Part shown: one piece after another, positions 32,900 to 39,898 of the stretch
Numbering within the stretch: the first letter of the stretch is position 1
Layout: each line of letters starts with the position of its first letter
Assembly: GCA_030145945.1 (NCBI GenBank)
Contig: JASLDK010000119.1
Span: 26,556 to 90,555, forward strand
Reading direction: 5' to 3'
Length of the DNA stretch: 64,000 bases
From: Nocardioides sp.
Lineage (GTDB): Bacteria > Actinomycetota > Actinomycetes > Propionibacteriales > Nocardioidaceae
The notes under the pieces: generated by a model
Seen by the model: the letters and a program-made list of their open reading frames with translations, nothing else
Told to the model about the DNA's origin: nothing
The model's database searches: none
Position numbers and translations under genes: made by a program

Positions 32900-32934
32900 G
32901 GTCGCGCTCCGGGGTCGAATTCGTGAGCGCGACC
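32900..32934. promoter_or_regulatory. 10-bp perfect inverted repeat in early-operon gap
   Basis: GGTCGCGCTC (32900-32909) and GAGCGCGACC (32925-32934) flank a 15-base loop, upstream of the gene starting at 32874. This is the only real gap in the early operon. It could be an operator, attenuator or processing site. No T-run follows on the minus strand, so simple termination is less likely. Confidence 0.6.
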
Positions 32935-32950
32935 GCTGTTATTTCTGGTC

Positions 32951-32988
32951 CCGGCCCTGCCCGGGGGTCATCTGTCAGACAGGGCCGG
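32951..32988. promoter_or_regulatory. 9-bp inverted repeat overlapping the end of a gene
   Basis: CCGGCCCTG (32951-32959) pairs with CAGGGCCGG (32980-32988), the latter lying within the last codons of the gene that ends at 32975. Together with the neighbouring repeat it forms a structured 90-bp gap. A partial terminator or antiterminator is one possibility. Confidence 0.55.
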
Positions 32989-33241
32989 AGGTCTGGTTGC
33001 GCCTGAGTTCGCGAATGAAGTCCGGGGCCATGTCCTCGGGCATCTCGATCCGCACGTAGCCCTTCGGCGGCTTACGGAGACGGGCGATCAGTTCGGCCTG
33101 AATCCAGACGACGAACCACACCACCGCGAGCGCACTCGACAGCCAGCCAGCGTCGGCATGCCCTGTCAGGAACCTCGCCACCGCGCCAATGAGGCACGCC
33201 AGGATCGTGACCGCCAAGAAGGCGCGATCGAACGTCTTCAT
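32975..33241 (-). CDS. 88-residue two-span membrane protein
   Basis: MKTFDRAFLAVTILACLIGA and WLSSALAVVWFVVWIQAELI form two membrane helices, followed by a basic and acidic tail (KPPKGYVRIEMPEDMAPDFI). Its stop lies in an inverted repeat. Early phage membrane protein of unknown role. Confidence 0.68.
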   Translation of the reverse strand: MKTFDRAFLAVTILACLIGAVARFLTGHADAGWLSSALAVVWFVVWIQAELIARLRKPPKGYVRIEMPEDMAPDFIRELRRNQTSGPV

Positions 33242-33636
33242 CGCGCACCGCCGGAGGCCTGACCCGAGACAGCAGCGGCCTCAACACGGGCTGCCTCGAG
33301 GGTGCGGAGGGTGTGCCAGAACAGCGCCTTGTTGGCGTTGCCCTTCGACACGGCGCCGTCGATTGGGACAGGCACGTCGGTGATGTCGAGGAAGCCGTGC
33401 GGGCCACGGGCGCCAGCCCACTGCGCGGAGTAGGAACGCGAGTCGAACTCATCGCCGGCGTCAGCGAACGCCTTACGGCACCGCGCGTTGACGTGGTTCG
33501 GGTTGATCCAGCCGTCGTAGAGGTTCGCCTCGGCGACGCAGGCCGCGCGGAAGACCTCCGCCATCAGCGGCTTGTCGGCGACGAGGGTCAGGAGGTCCTG
33601 GTCTTCATCGACGGGGGAGAAGTTGAGGAGGGTCAT
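33238..33636 (-). CDS. Hypothetical early protein
   Basis: This is a 132-residue protein. MTLLNFSPVDEDQDLLTLVA starts a helical domain containing AACVAEANLYDGWINPNHVN and later KALFWHTLRTLEAARVEAAA. Proteins of this kind recur in actinophage immunity-proximal regions. Function unknown. Confidence 0.68.
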   Translation of the reverse strand: MTLLNFSPVDEDQDLLTLVADKPLMAEVFRAACVAEANLYDGWINPNHVNARCRKAFADAGDEFDSRSYSAQWAGARGPHGFLDITDVPVPIDGAVSKGNANKALFWHTLRTLEAARVEAAAVSGQASGGAR

Positions 33637-33920
33637 GCGACAGCCGCCTGATCCTCGAGCCGAAGCTGCGCCATGCGGTACAGCAGCGACTTAGCGACCG
33701 CGCCGCGACGGATGACCTCACGGTCGACGTGACACTCGGGCGGGCACCTGTCGATGCCTCGACGAGTGCCCCGGGGCTGGGCATCCGGGTGCGATCGCCG
33801 GTAGTACGCCGACTGGTACTCCTGCCGCGCACGGACGCAGGCATCACAAGCGGCCTCGCCGTGCTTGATGTGGCGCTGGTAGGCGGCATTGGTGCCGCAA
33901 GGGGCGAGAGAGCGGGTCAT
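33633..33920 (-). CDS. C-G-T...Y-x-R-H zinc-motif protein, paralogue 2
   Basis: This is a 95-residue protein. CGTNAAYQRHIKHGEAACDA, then CVRARQEYQSAYYRR, is the same motif as in the gene at 25125-25367. A second part (DRCPPECHVDREVIRRGAVA, then KSLLYRMAQL) looks like a short HTH. It probably binds nucleic acid. Confidence 0.7.
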   Translation of the reverse strand: MTRSLAPCGTNAAYQRHIKHGEAACDACVRARQEYQSAYYRRSHPDAQPRGTRRGIDRCPPECHVDREVIRRGAVAKSLLYRMAQLRLEDQAAVA

Positions 33921-34261
33921 GCGACCGGACCGCCCATGCCGCTATCCCAGGCGATCTCCTCCACCGGCGCGGCAGGGGTGCGAGGGCCTGCCGCGCCAGT
34001 AGCTTCAGGAGTGTCCGCAACTGAAGAAGGAGAAGACCGATGACTGACTTTGCCCCCGGCGAACTTCGCAGCGCGATTCACGCGCTCTTCAAGGCCAATC
34101 AAGAGTTGTTCACGGCCGACCAGGCGCAGATTGAGTTCTTCAACCGCCTCGCGGCTTCGGTCAACAGCCTGTCCGAGAGTCTGATCGCGCTTGGCGAACG
34201 TGTCGCGCAGCTTGAAGCCCGCCAGGACTCCGACACCGAAGGCCAGTAGACGGGGGATCAT
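33917..34261 (-). CDS. Membrane-anchored coiled-coil early protein
   Basis: This is a 114-residue protein from ATG 34261, which overlaps the Xis-like stop as ATGA; its own stop overlaps the next ATG likewise. MIPRLLAFGVGVLAGFKLRD gives a short hydrophobic anchor, then a coiled coil (about 30-75) and a Pro/Ala-rich tail. A plus-strand ORF with a strong ribosome-binding site lies inside it, and third-position GC is lower here than in that ORF, so the coding strand is not beyond doubt. Confidence 0.55.
   Translation of the reverse strand: MIPRLLAFGVGVLAGFKLRDTFAKRDQTLGQAVDRSREAVEELNLRLVGREQLLIGLEERVNRAAKFAGGKVSHRSSPSSVADTPEATGAAGPRTPAAPVEEIAWDSGMGGPVA
34040..34249 (+). CDS. Possible antisense coiled-coil ORF
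   Basis: This is a 69-residue ORF, MTDFAPGELRSAIHALFKAN..., preceded by AAGGAGAAGACCG. Third codon positions are about three quarters G/C by my count, as in real genes here. It lies wholly inside the minus-strand gene at 33917-34261. If translated it would run in the same direction as the repressor but away from it. It may replace, or coexist with, the minus-strand gene. Confidence 0.4.
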   Translation: MTDFAPGELRSAIHALFKANQELFTADQAQIEFFNRLAASVNSLSESLIALGERVAQLEARQDSDTEGQ

Positions 34262-34515
34262 GACGCCTTCCGCTTCGCTGCCGAGCTTCGGCGCGTGGGC
34301 TGCGGAAGTCCGGCCAGTTCGCTGCTCGGCTTGGGCGTCGTGTCGATCGAGTTGGCCGCGACGATGGCCGCGATCTGCTCGTCGGTGTAGCGGACTTCGA
34401 AGCGGCCCAGCTTCACGTGCGGCCACTTGTGCCGGGTGCGGAGGTCGATGATCTTGTCGAGCGAGAGCTTCCAGTCGGCGGCGAGGTCCTCTTCGGTGGT
34501 GAGTTCAAGGCTCAT
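34258..34515 (-). CDS. Excisionase-like DNA-binding protein
   Basis: This is an 85-residue protein. LTTEEDLAADWKLSLDKIID, then TRHKWPHVKLGRFEVRYTDE, is the winged-helix pattern of phage Xis/MerR-like DNA-binding proteins, with a basic tail (RRSSAAKRKAS). It is the second gene after the Cro-like gene. It probably directs excision or early control. Confidence 0.75.
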   Translation of the reverse strand: MSLELTTEEDLAADWKLSLDKIIDLRTRHKWPHVKLGRFEVRYTDEQIAAIVAANSIDTTPKPSSELAGLPQPTRRSSAAKRKAS

Positions 34516-34760
34516 GCGACACGCTCAGCGATGCGCTCAGCAGAGAGGGCGAGATCGCTGACTCGAACACCGCACGCAGTGGCGATCCGCGCCAGTTCGG
34601 GAAAGGTGAATGGGAGCGAGCCATTCACTCGGCGAGACAGCGTGGTCAGGGTGATGTCGGTCAGCTCGGAGACCTGGCTCAGCGTCAGGCCCGCCGTGGC
34701 GATTGCTCCCCGGACAGCCCGGCCAATTGCCACGGCCTCGTGGTCGATCTGGCTTGTCAT
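34512..34760 (-). CDS. Cro-like XRE-family repressor
   Basis: This is an 82-residue protein. ATG 34760 is chosen because a consensus-like promoter places the transcript start at or next to it; longer starts at 34790 or 34802 would lie inside that promoter. The HTH is TLSQVSELTDITLTTLSRRV (about 25-44). As the first gene of the leftward operon it is the likely Cro counterpart to the rightward repressor. Confidence 0.78.
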   Translation of the reverse strand: MTSQIDHEAVAIGRAVRGAIATAGLTLSQVSELTDITLTTLSRRVNGSLPFTFPELARIATACGVRVSDLALSAERIAERVA

Positions 34761-34767
34761 GCCCGGA

Positions 34768-34796
34768 ACAGTACGTGCCAAATTTGGCATGGTCAA
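34768..34796 (-). promoter_or_regulatory. Early leftward promoter with operator in the spacer
   Basis: On the minus strand TTGACC (34796-34791) and TACTGT (34773-34768) are separated by exactly 17 bases. The spacer contains the perfect 14-bp palindrome TGCCAAATTTGGCA (34776-34789). The start of transcription would fall at or beside ATG 34760, so the Cro-like mRNA is probably leaderless. A repressor bound to the spacer would block polymerase directly. Confidence 0.75.
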
Positions 34797-34804
34797 GTTC
34801 AAAT

Positions 34805-34822
34805 CACGTCAGATATGGCGTG
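34805..34822. promoter_or_regulatory. Second operator-like palindrome
   Basis: CACGTCA-GATA-TGGCGTG is a 7-4-7 inverted repeat with one mismatch, lying between the leftward promoter and the repressor start at 34853. Its sequence differs from the spacer operator, so the two sites may bind different proteins (repressor and Cro-like protein). Confidence 0.5.
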
Positions 34823-34852
34823 TTTCGTTTCAAGGGAGTACCTTCTCGTGTC

Positions 34853-35200
34853 ATGACCGAACAGCAATCACGCGAGTTCGCGGAGGCCTTGGGTGCAGAG
34901 ATCGCCCGCTGGCGACGTACTCGCAAGCTCACACGGGCAGAGCTCGGCAAGCTCGTCGACGTCTCGGAAACAACCATCGGGCGAATCGAAAGGGGCAGCG
35001 AAGATGCCGCGGCAGCAACCACCGCCGTGTGGCGGATCGCCCGCGCACTCGGGTTGACGTTCACCTATCTCGTCCGGCGCGCTGAGGATGCTCTGGTTGC
35101 GTCGGACCCCGATGCCACCCTCGGCGCCGTCGCCTCCACCGAGACCCAGATCGAGTACGGCATGGACTACCAGGGAGAGGCGCCAGAGGGGGGAGCCTGA
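34853..35200 (+). CDS. Prophage repressor, XRE family (ImmR-type)
   Basis: This is a 115-residue protein starting MTEQQSREFAEALGAEIARW. The HTH is LTRAELGKLVDVSETTIGRI (about 26-45), with a further helical region and an acidic tail. No close Shine-Dalgarno precedes ATG 34853, so it may also be leaderless. It overlaps the metallopeptidase gene (TGATG). A repressor paired with an ImmA-type peptidase suggests induction by repressor cleavage, as known for ICEBs1 ImmR/ImmA. Confidence 0.85.
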   Translation: MTEQQSREFAEALGAEIARWRRTRKLTRAELGKLVDVSETTIGRIERGSEDAAAATTAVWRIARALGLTFTYLVRRAEDALVASDPDATLGAVASTETQIEYGMDYQGEAPEGGA

Positions 35201-35619
35201 TGCACTACAGCCCGTGGGCGGAACTGGCTGCTCTACCTCACATTGACCTGATCTGGACCCATCTGCGCGGACGCCTTGGGGAGTACCGGCACGCGGCCCG
35301 AGAGATCCATCTGCACCCCGCGATGCCGAGCACGCAGGCCCGCTGCGTCCTCGCCCATGAGTTGGCGCACGTCCGTGCCGCCGACGCACTCACCGACTGT
35401 GCACACGTCAACGACCGCCAGGAACGATCCGCCGATCGCGAGGCCGCGCGGCTGCTCATCGACTACCGCGACCTCGGCGAAGCCCTCGCCTACACCGACC
35501 GCCGCCGCGACGAGGCCGCCCACGAACTCCGTGTCACCCGGCACGTTCTCGATGTGCGGATCAACGCGCTGCATCCGTCCGAGGCGCACTACCTCGCGCG
35601 CAGGCTGGCCGACTACTGA
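35200..35619 (+). CDS. ImmA/IrrE-type metallopeptidase
   Basis: This is a 139-residue protein with the zinc motif HELAH (His53, Glu54, His57) in VLAHELAHVRAADAL and a following acidic/His-rich helix with RQERSADREAARLL as third-ligand region. Its start overlaps the repressor stop. In this family the peptidase cleaves the partner repressor when a signal arrives, switching on the early genes. Confidence 0.88.
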   Translation: MHYSPWAELAALPHIDLIWTHLRGRLGEYRHAAREIHLHPAMPSTQARCVLAHELAHVRAADALTDCAHVNDRQERSADREAARLLIDYRDLGEALAYTDRRRDEAAHELRVTRHVLDVRINALHPSEAHYLARRLADY

Positions 35620-35668
35620 GACCTAATTGTCCCGGAATCCCTGACGCAAAGGGGGCCGATGAGCCAAG

Positions 35669-36259
35669 ATGCCGCCCATGAAGAAGCTCGCCGCGGTCCC
35701 GCTCGCTGCTCTGCTCACCGTCTCTGCCTGCTCTGGATCAAACACGAAGCCGACGCCAGCGCATTCACCAAGCATGGGGGCGACATCTGCGGCTCCGTCG
35801 ACCGAGCCGCCGTCCCCGGACCCGAGTGCCGGCGCGCCGCCCAATGTCGGAAAGAACGCGCTGCGAGTCGGACAGACCCGGATGGGTACCGGCATTCACA
35901 CCACGGTCCTCGAGGTGATCCAGCGGAAAGATGCACCCATCCCGTCCTACCTGCGTGGCGAGAGCGATGCAGAGGGTGCCCTGGTGCGCGTGAAGTCTTG
36001 TGTCGTCAAAGGAAGCGAGGTTCTGGCGCCTGACCAGTTCGCCGCCGAAGACGCATCCGGCGGCGTCTACTCGCCATCATCGTCGTCGTGGGACGCGTGG
36101 CCACCGCTGCCGAAGTATCCATTCACTGGACGAAAGGTACGCGCCGGTCAGTGCATCAACGGCTGGGTGCTAATCCTCGTCCCGAATGGCGTGGCCGTCC
36201 GAAAGATTGACCTGTCCGGCGGTGATGACATCGTCGCCGAGTGGCGCGTGAAGGGCTGA
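35669..36259 (+). CDS. Prophage lipoprotein in the lysogeny module (DUF4352-like)
   Basis: This is a 196-residue protein (ATG 35678 gives 193). The signal peptide ends in a lipobox (LLTVSACSGS), followed by a Pro/Ser-rich tether and a beta-sandwich domain beginning RVGQTRMGTGIHTTVLEVIQ, with two cysteines (VKSCVVKG, GQCINGW). It is expressed with the repressor side of the switch and ends 12 bases from the convergent integrase gene. Lipoproteins at this site in other temperate phages block DNA entry by related phages; that function is inferred here. Confidence 0.78.
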   Translation: MPPMKKLAAVPLAALLTVSACSGSNTKPTPAHSPSMGATSAAPSTEPPSPDPSAGAPPNVGKNALRVGQTRMGTGIHTTVLEVIQRKDAPIPSYLRGESDAEGALVRVKSCVVKGSEVLAPDQFAAEDASGGVYSPSSSSWDAWPPLPKYPFTGRKVRAGQCINGWVLILVPNGVAVRKIDLSGGDDIVAEWRVKG

Positions 36260-36271
36260 CCCCTTCCTCCT

Positions 36272-37444
36272 TCACGCCAGCTCTCCTGGGACCACTGTTC
36301 CAGCAACGACTGCGGGCTTCCTGCTGAGCACGTCGTCCATCTTCGCAGCCACGTCGGTCCCGATGCCGCCGATGAGTCCGCCGTAGGTACCGATCGTGGT
36401 GTTGGGCGACTCGTGCCCGATGGTGCGCTGGATCTGCACCACGTCGGCCCCGGCAGCGTGCATCGCGTAGACGGCCATGTGCCGCAGCCAGTGCGGCGTC
36501 GGCTTGCGCCCCTCCCCCAGGTTCGCGTCGGCGACGAGCTTGGGCCAGGTGTCGCGCAGGAACGTGTGCTGGTTCCAGTGATTGCCCGCCGAGTTCGTGA
36601 ACACGTAGTCCCCCGGCCCCTTGCCGACCAGTCGCCGGCGCACCATCGCGGCGCACTCAGCGGGCAGCGGCACGCGGCGGAACCCGGCATAGGACTTCGC
36701 GGCGTCCGGAACGAGCACCTGCTTGTTGCCGACCTTACGGAACACCTGCGTCACGTCCACCCAGACGTTGGTCCCGTCGTCGTCCACGTCGCGCACAGCG
36801 AGCGCCGTTGCCTCGGAGAACCTCCAGCCGACCGTGCCGAGGAACTGGATCAGGTCGGCGGCGTCCGGGTTGCCGCGCTTGGTCGCGGCCTCACGGAGCG
36901 CGTGCCACTCGGCCAGCGTGGTGCCCTTCGGGGGCTTCCGGACTGCCTTGGGGAGCTCGGTCTCCTCGCACGGGTTGTGGCTCACGAGCTTGCGAGACTT
37001 CGCGCGGCCCCACTTGTATATCGAGTGCAGCAGCATGTGGCGGTCCATCACGGACTTCGGGGAGAGCTTGGTCGCCATGTGGTCGACCCACTTCTGTACG
37101 TCGGCCTCGTCGATCAACTCGGCTGCGCGGTGGCCGAACCAGGGCTCGATCCAGTTGGCGAAGTCGCGGCGGTACTGCTCGTCGGTGCGGGCGGTGACCT
37201 GCTTGGCCTTGGCCTCGAGGAATTTCTCCGCGAGCTGGCCCACCGTCAGGTTCCCGATGTCCTGACCGTCTGACTCGATGAGCTTGAGTGCACGGTCGAC
37301 GCCGAACGAGTCGACCAGGGCCTTGAAGCTGACGGCTTCCTTCTCGGTCGGGAAGGTGGTCGATGCCTGCCGTTGCCCGTGCCGATACAGCACAGCCCAG
37401 CGTGATTCACCGGCAGTTGAGACGCGTTCGCGGATGCTCGCCAT
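36272..37444 (-). CDS. int: Tyrosine integrase
   Basis: This is a 390-residue protein. ATG 37444 is preferred to the upstream TTG 37477. The N-terminal arm-binding region is about 1-60, the SAM-like core-binding domain about 64-150, and the catalytic domain follows. Catalytic residues are Arg208 (GWRFSE), His318 and Arg321 (HWLRH), His344 (IGHESP) and Tyr354 (GTYGG). It integrates the phage into the neighbouring tRNA-Glu gene and, with the Xis-like protein, excises it. Confidence 0.95.
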   Translation of the reverse strand: MASIRERVSTAGESRWAVLYRHGQRQASTTFPTEKEAVSFKALVDSFGVDRALKLIESDGQDIGNLTVGQLAEKFLEAKAKQVTARTDEQYRRDFANWIEPWFGHRAAELIDEADVQKWVDHMATKLSPKSVMDRHMLLHSIYKWGRAKSRKLVSHNPCEETELPKAVRKPPKGTTLAEWHALREAATKRGNPDAADLIQFLGTVGWRFSEATALAVRDVDDDGTNVWVDVTQVFRKVGNKQVLVPDAAKSYAGFRRVPLPAECAAMVRRRLVGKGPGDYVFTNSAGNHWNQHTFLRDTWPKLVADANLGEGRKPTPHWLRHMAVYAMHAAGADVVQIQRTIGHESPNTTIGTYGGLIGGIGTDVAAKMDDVLSRKPAVVAGTVVPGELA

Positions 37445-37500
37445 GAGTTCAGTCTGCCCCAGGTTTGTTGACGCCAAGTTGACCAGAGCCGGGAAGAGCG

Positions 37501-37536
37501 ATGGCCCCCGACCTGTTTCAGCAGGTCAGAGGCCAT
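37501..37536. terminator. Nested hairpin between integrase and tRNA-Glu
   Basis: ATGGCC (37501-37506) pairs with GGCCAT (37531-37536), enclosing GACCTG (37510-37515) and CAGGTC (37522-37527). It lies 10 bases beyond the 3' end of tRNA-Glu on its coding strand. It could end the tRNA transcript or serve as a site in the attachment region. There is no long T-run, so the assignment is tentative. Confidence 0.45.
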
Positions 37537-37546
37537 ATTACGCGCG

Positions 37547-37619
37547 CACCCCCAACGGGATTCGAACCCGTGCTACCGCCGTGAAAGGGCGGGGTCCTAG
37601 GCCGCTAGACGATGGGGGC
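37547..37619 (-). tRNA. tRNA-Glu (anticodon UUC), phage attachment site
   Basis: The 73-base gene folds into a cloverleaf: acceptor GCCCCCA/TGGGGGT (the first pair is G-U), anticodon loop CTTTCAC with UUC, and a TTCGAAT T-loop. CCA is not encoded. Its 3' end faces the prophage, and the integrase gene follows within about 100 bases, so the 3' portion is the likely att core kept intact after integration. Confidence 0.96.
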
Positions 37620-37704
37620 CCTGCCGTCGTTGCCGACGACCGACACAGCATAGGGGCAAGGCGGCGCCGCCTTCCAATTGGCCCGCTCGGTCAGACTGAG
37701 CACC

Positions 37705-38052
37705 ATGGACGTCACGGACGAGGAATTCGAGCAGTACGTCGCCGACGCGCTCGACAGTCTGCCCGTCGACCTGCTGAAGCTGGTCGACAACGTGGCGATC
37801 CTGGTCGAGGCCGAGGCGCCCGCCGACGATCCCGACCTCCTGGGCCTGTACGACGGCATCGCGCTGACTCATCGGGACAGTCACTACACCTTCGTCGCGC
37901 CCGATCGGATCCTGATCTTCCGCGGTCCGCTGCTCCGGATGTGTCGCGACGTCGAGGAACTGGTCGAGGAGGTCCGGATCACCGTCGTCCACGAGATCGC
38001 GCACCACTTCGGGATCGACGACGAGCAGCTGCACGCATGGGGTTGGGGCTGA
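37705..38052 (+). CDS. Zincin-like metallopeptidase family protein
   Basis: This is a 115-residue host protein from ATG 37705. It ends with VVHEIAHHFGIDDEQLHAWG, the HExxH...D motif (His96, Glu97, His100) of the small actinobacterial metallopeptidase family (Zincin_1/DUF1025). The preceding GPLLRMCRDVEELVEEVRIT segment is also family-typical. Substrate unknown. The plus-strand gene lies between the two tRNAs. Confidence 0.85.
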   Translation: MDVTDEEFEQYVADALDSLPVDLLKLVDNVAILVEAEAPADDPDLLGLYDGIALTHRDSHYTFVAPDRILIFRGPLLRMCRDVEELVEEVRITVVHEIAHHFGIDDEQLHAWGWG

Positions 38053-38116
38053 CGCCGTCCACGGTGACCGCCGATTGTCGGCCCGCCCCCGGGTTCATGT
38101 ATCGTTCTCGTCGCTT

Positions 38117-38193
38117 GGTCAGGTAGCTCAGTTGGTACGAGCGTCCGCCTGAAAAGTGGAAGGTCGGCGGTTCGACCCCGCCCCTGACCACCA
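38117..38193 (+). tRNA. tRNA-Phe (anticodon GAA)
   Basis: The 77-base gene includes an encoded CCA: acceptor GGTCAGG/CCTGACC, anticodon loop CTGAAAA with GAA, T-loop TTCGACC. A strong terminator begins six bases after it. Confidence 0.96.
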
Positions 38194-38198
38194 GCATC

Positions 38199-38227
38199 AC
38201 GGCCCCCGTCCTGTGGACGGGGGCCGT
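38199..38227 (+). terminator. Rho-independent-type terminator after tRNA-Phe
   Basis: ACGGCCCCCGTCC and GGACGGGGGCCGT form a perfect 13-bp stem with a three-base loop. A T-rich stretch lies a few bases further on. It probably ends the tRNA-Phe transcript. Confidence 0.85.
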
Positions 38228-38338
38228 TGACTTTCCCACCTCCTCTTTTGGGGGTGGTCGCCTCATGCGACCGGTCCCGCCCGCGCACGAGAGTTGGGTC
38301 CTGCATGCCCGGTCGCGGGCTCGTCGGAGGGATGCCTG

Positions 38339-39898
38339 ATGCGGATCATCGCGCGCACGTGCGCCGTCGTACTCCTGGTCGCCCTGGGGGCGCTCGGAAC
38401 CAATGCGGACGCCGCTCCACGTCCCCGGATCACGCTGAGTGCGCCCGCATCGGTGAACGCGGGGACATCAGCGACGCTCAAGGTGGCGGTCCGCAAGGCC
38501 GTCGCCCGCCAGCGTGCGGTCCTGCAGCGGCGGTCGGGCGGCCACTGGGTGAAGGTGGCCGCGAAGTCACTGCCGCGCAAGGGGGCGCTGAAGAGGGTCC
38601 GGTTCGTGGTCCGCCCACCGGCCACGACCTCGTACCGCGTGCGCCTGCTCGCCAAGGCGCCCGCCCGGGCAGCGGTCTCGCGACCAGTGCTGGTCACGGT
38701 CCGCACGCCGGTCCCCCGACCGAAGTTGGAGATCGCCTCGACGCCCCAGCCCGGGCAGAACACGGACGACCGGGTGCGCGACGCGGCCATGTCCGCCGAC
38801 GGCCGGTACATCGTCTACACCGCCACGGTCGGCGCCGTGTACGCCGACGAGACCGACGGGATCTCCCAGATCTACCGGCGCGACATGGTGACCGGTACGA
38901 CGGTCCTGGTGTCGGCGAACAAGAACGGCGTCACCGGTGATCAGAACTCCGATGGCCCGTCGGTCTCCGCCGACGGGCGCTACATCGCCTATGCCTCCGA
39001 CGCCGACAACCTGGTGTCCGGCGACACCAACACCACCTCGGACGTCTTCGTCTGGGATGCCTCGACGAAGTTCACCCGGCTCGTATCCGCCGGCATGAAC
39101 GGGCTCCCCGCGAATGCGGCTTCGCGGGAGGCGAGCATCTCTGCCGACGGCCTCCGGGTCGCCTTCAGCTCCGCAGCCTCGAATCTCATTCCCAGCGACG
39201 CCAATTCGTCCAGCGACGTCTTCATCCGCGATCTCCCGGCCGACACCACGACGCGGATCAGCCACTACGACAACGGCGCCGAGACAGCGTCGTACTCCGC
39301 CAACCCCCAGATCTCCCCCGACGGCGAGCACGTCGCCTACGTGACCGGGGCGGCGATCAGTCCGGCGGACACCGACACCGTCGCGGACATCTACGAGTGG
39401 CATCGGGCGACGAACAAGGCGTCGTACGTCTCGCACGATGCGGCCGGGCTCTCACCGGGATCGGCCGACGCCAACGCGCCCAGCCTGTCCGGCGACGGCC
39501 GGTACGTCGTCTTCACCGATTCCTATCCCTTCACCGGCATCGGCAACGGTCTCGACCACGTGTACCGCTGGGACCGCAGCACGGACGCGGTCACCCTCGT
39601 CGACCACACGGGCGCCGGCGGAATCAGCAACGGGAACGCCCGCGGAGGCGTCGTCTCCGCCGACGGCTCCACGATCGCCTTCGCGAGCGGCGCCAGCAAT
39701 CTCACCGGCAACCCGCCCCCGGGCCTGGTCGTATGGCGTGCCGGCCGGTACTCCACGGTGCCGGCCTTCGTGGCGACTCAGGTGCACGCCGCAGGGTTGT
39801 CCGCCGGCGGCCGGTACCTGGCCGTCTTCTACGCCGGCCAGCTGACCAGCGCCGAGCCGCTCCGTTCCAGCGCCTACCGATGGGGGCCGCTCCCATGA
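38339..39898 (+). CDS. Secreted TolB/WD40-like beta-propeller protein
   Basis: This is a 519-residue protein from ATG 38339 (GGAGGG upstream). The signal peptide is MRIIARTCAVVLLVALGALG... ending near ADAA. Residues about 30-130 form an Ig-like domain (SAPASVNAGTSATLKVAVRK). From about 145 on come repeats such as MSADGRYIVYTA, VSADGRYIAYASDADNLVSG, ISADGLRVAFSSAASNL, ISPDGEHVAYVTG and LSGDGRYVVFTD, each a propeller blade. It probably acts outside the cell. Its stop overlaps the start of the next gene. Confidence 0.85.
   Translation: MRIIARTCAVVLLVALGALGTNADAAPRPRITLSAPASVNAGTSATLKVAVRKAVARQRAVLQRRSGGHWVKVAAKSLPRKGALKRVRFVVRPPATTSYRVRLLAKAPARAAVSRPVLVTVRTPVPRPKLEIASTPQPGQNTDDRVRDAAMSADGRYIVYTATVGAVYADETDGISQIYRRDMVTGTTVLVSANKNGVTGDQNSDGPSVSADGRYIAYASDADNLVSGDTNTTSDVFVWDASTKFTRLVSAGMNGLPANAASREASISADGLRVAFSSAASNLIPSDANSSSDVFIRDLPADTTTRISHYDNGAETASYSANPQISPDGEHVAYVTGAAISPADTDTVADIYEWHRATNKASYVSHDAAGLSPGSADANAPSLSGDGRYVVFTDSYPFTGIGNGLDHVYRWDRSTDAVTLVDHTGAGGISNGNARGGVVSADGSTIAFASGASNLTGNPPPGLVVWRAGRYSTVPAFVATQVHAAGLSAGGRYLAVFYAGQLTSAEPLRSSAYRWGPLP

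Larger units (their letters stand above)
1..37546. mobile_element. Siphovirus-type prophage, left end outside window
   Basis: This is a contiguous phage genome with integrase, immunity, early, packaging, capsid, tail and lysis modules in the usual order. The right end abuts the 3' end of tRNA-Glu (37547-37619), with the integrase gene just inside, as expected for tRNA-directed integration. The left end is not in the window, because the tail-protein gene is still open at base 1, so attL cannot be seen. Genes run leftward except the repressor, ImmA and lipoprotein genes (34853-36259), a lone lipoprotein gene at 11049-11444 and a possible antisense ORF at 34040-34249. Core genes carry no obvious disruptions. 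Confidence 0.96.

Noticed and set aside
37445..37477. Upstream TTG start for the integrase
   Set aside because: It would add 11 residues with no Shine-Dalgarno. ATG 37444 begins the normal integrase N-terminus.
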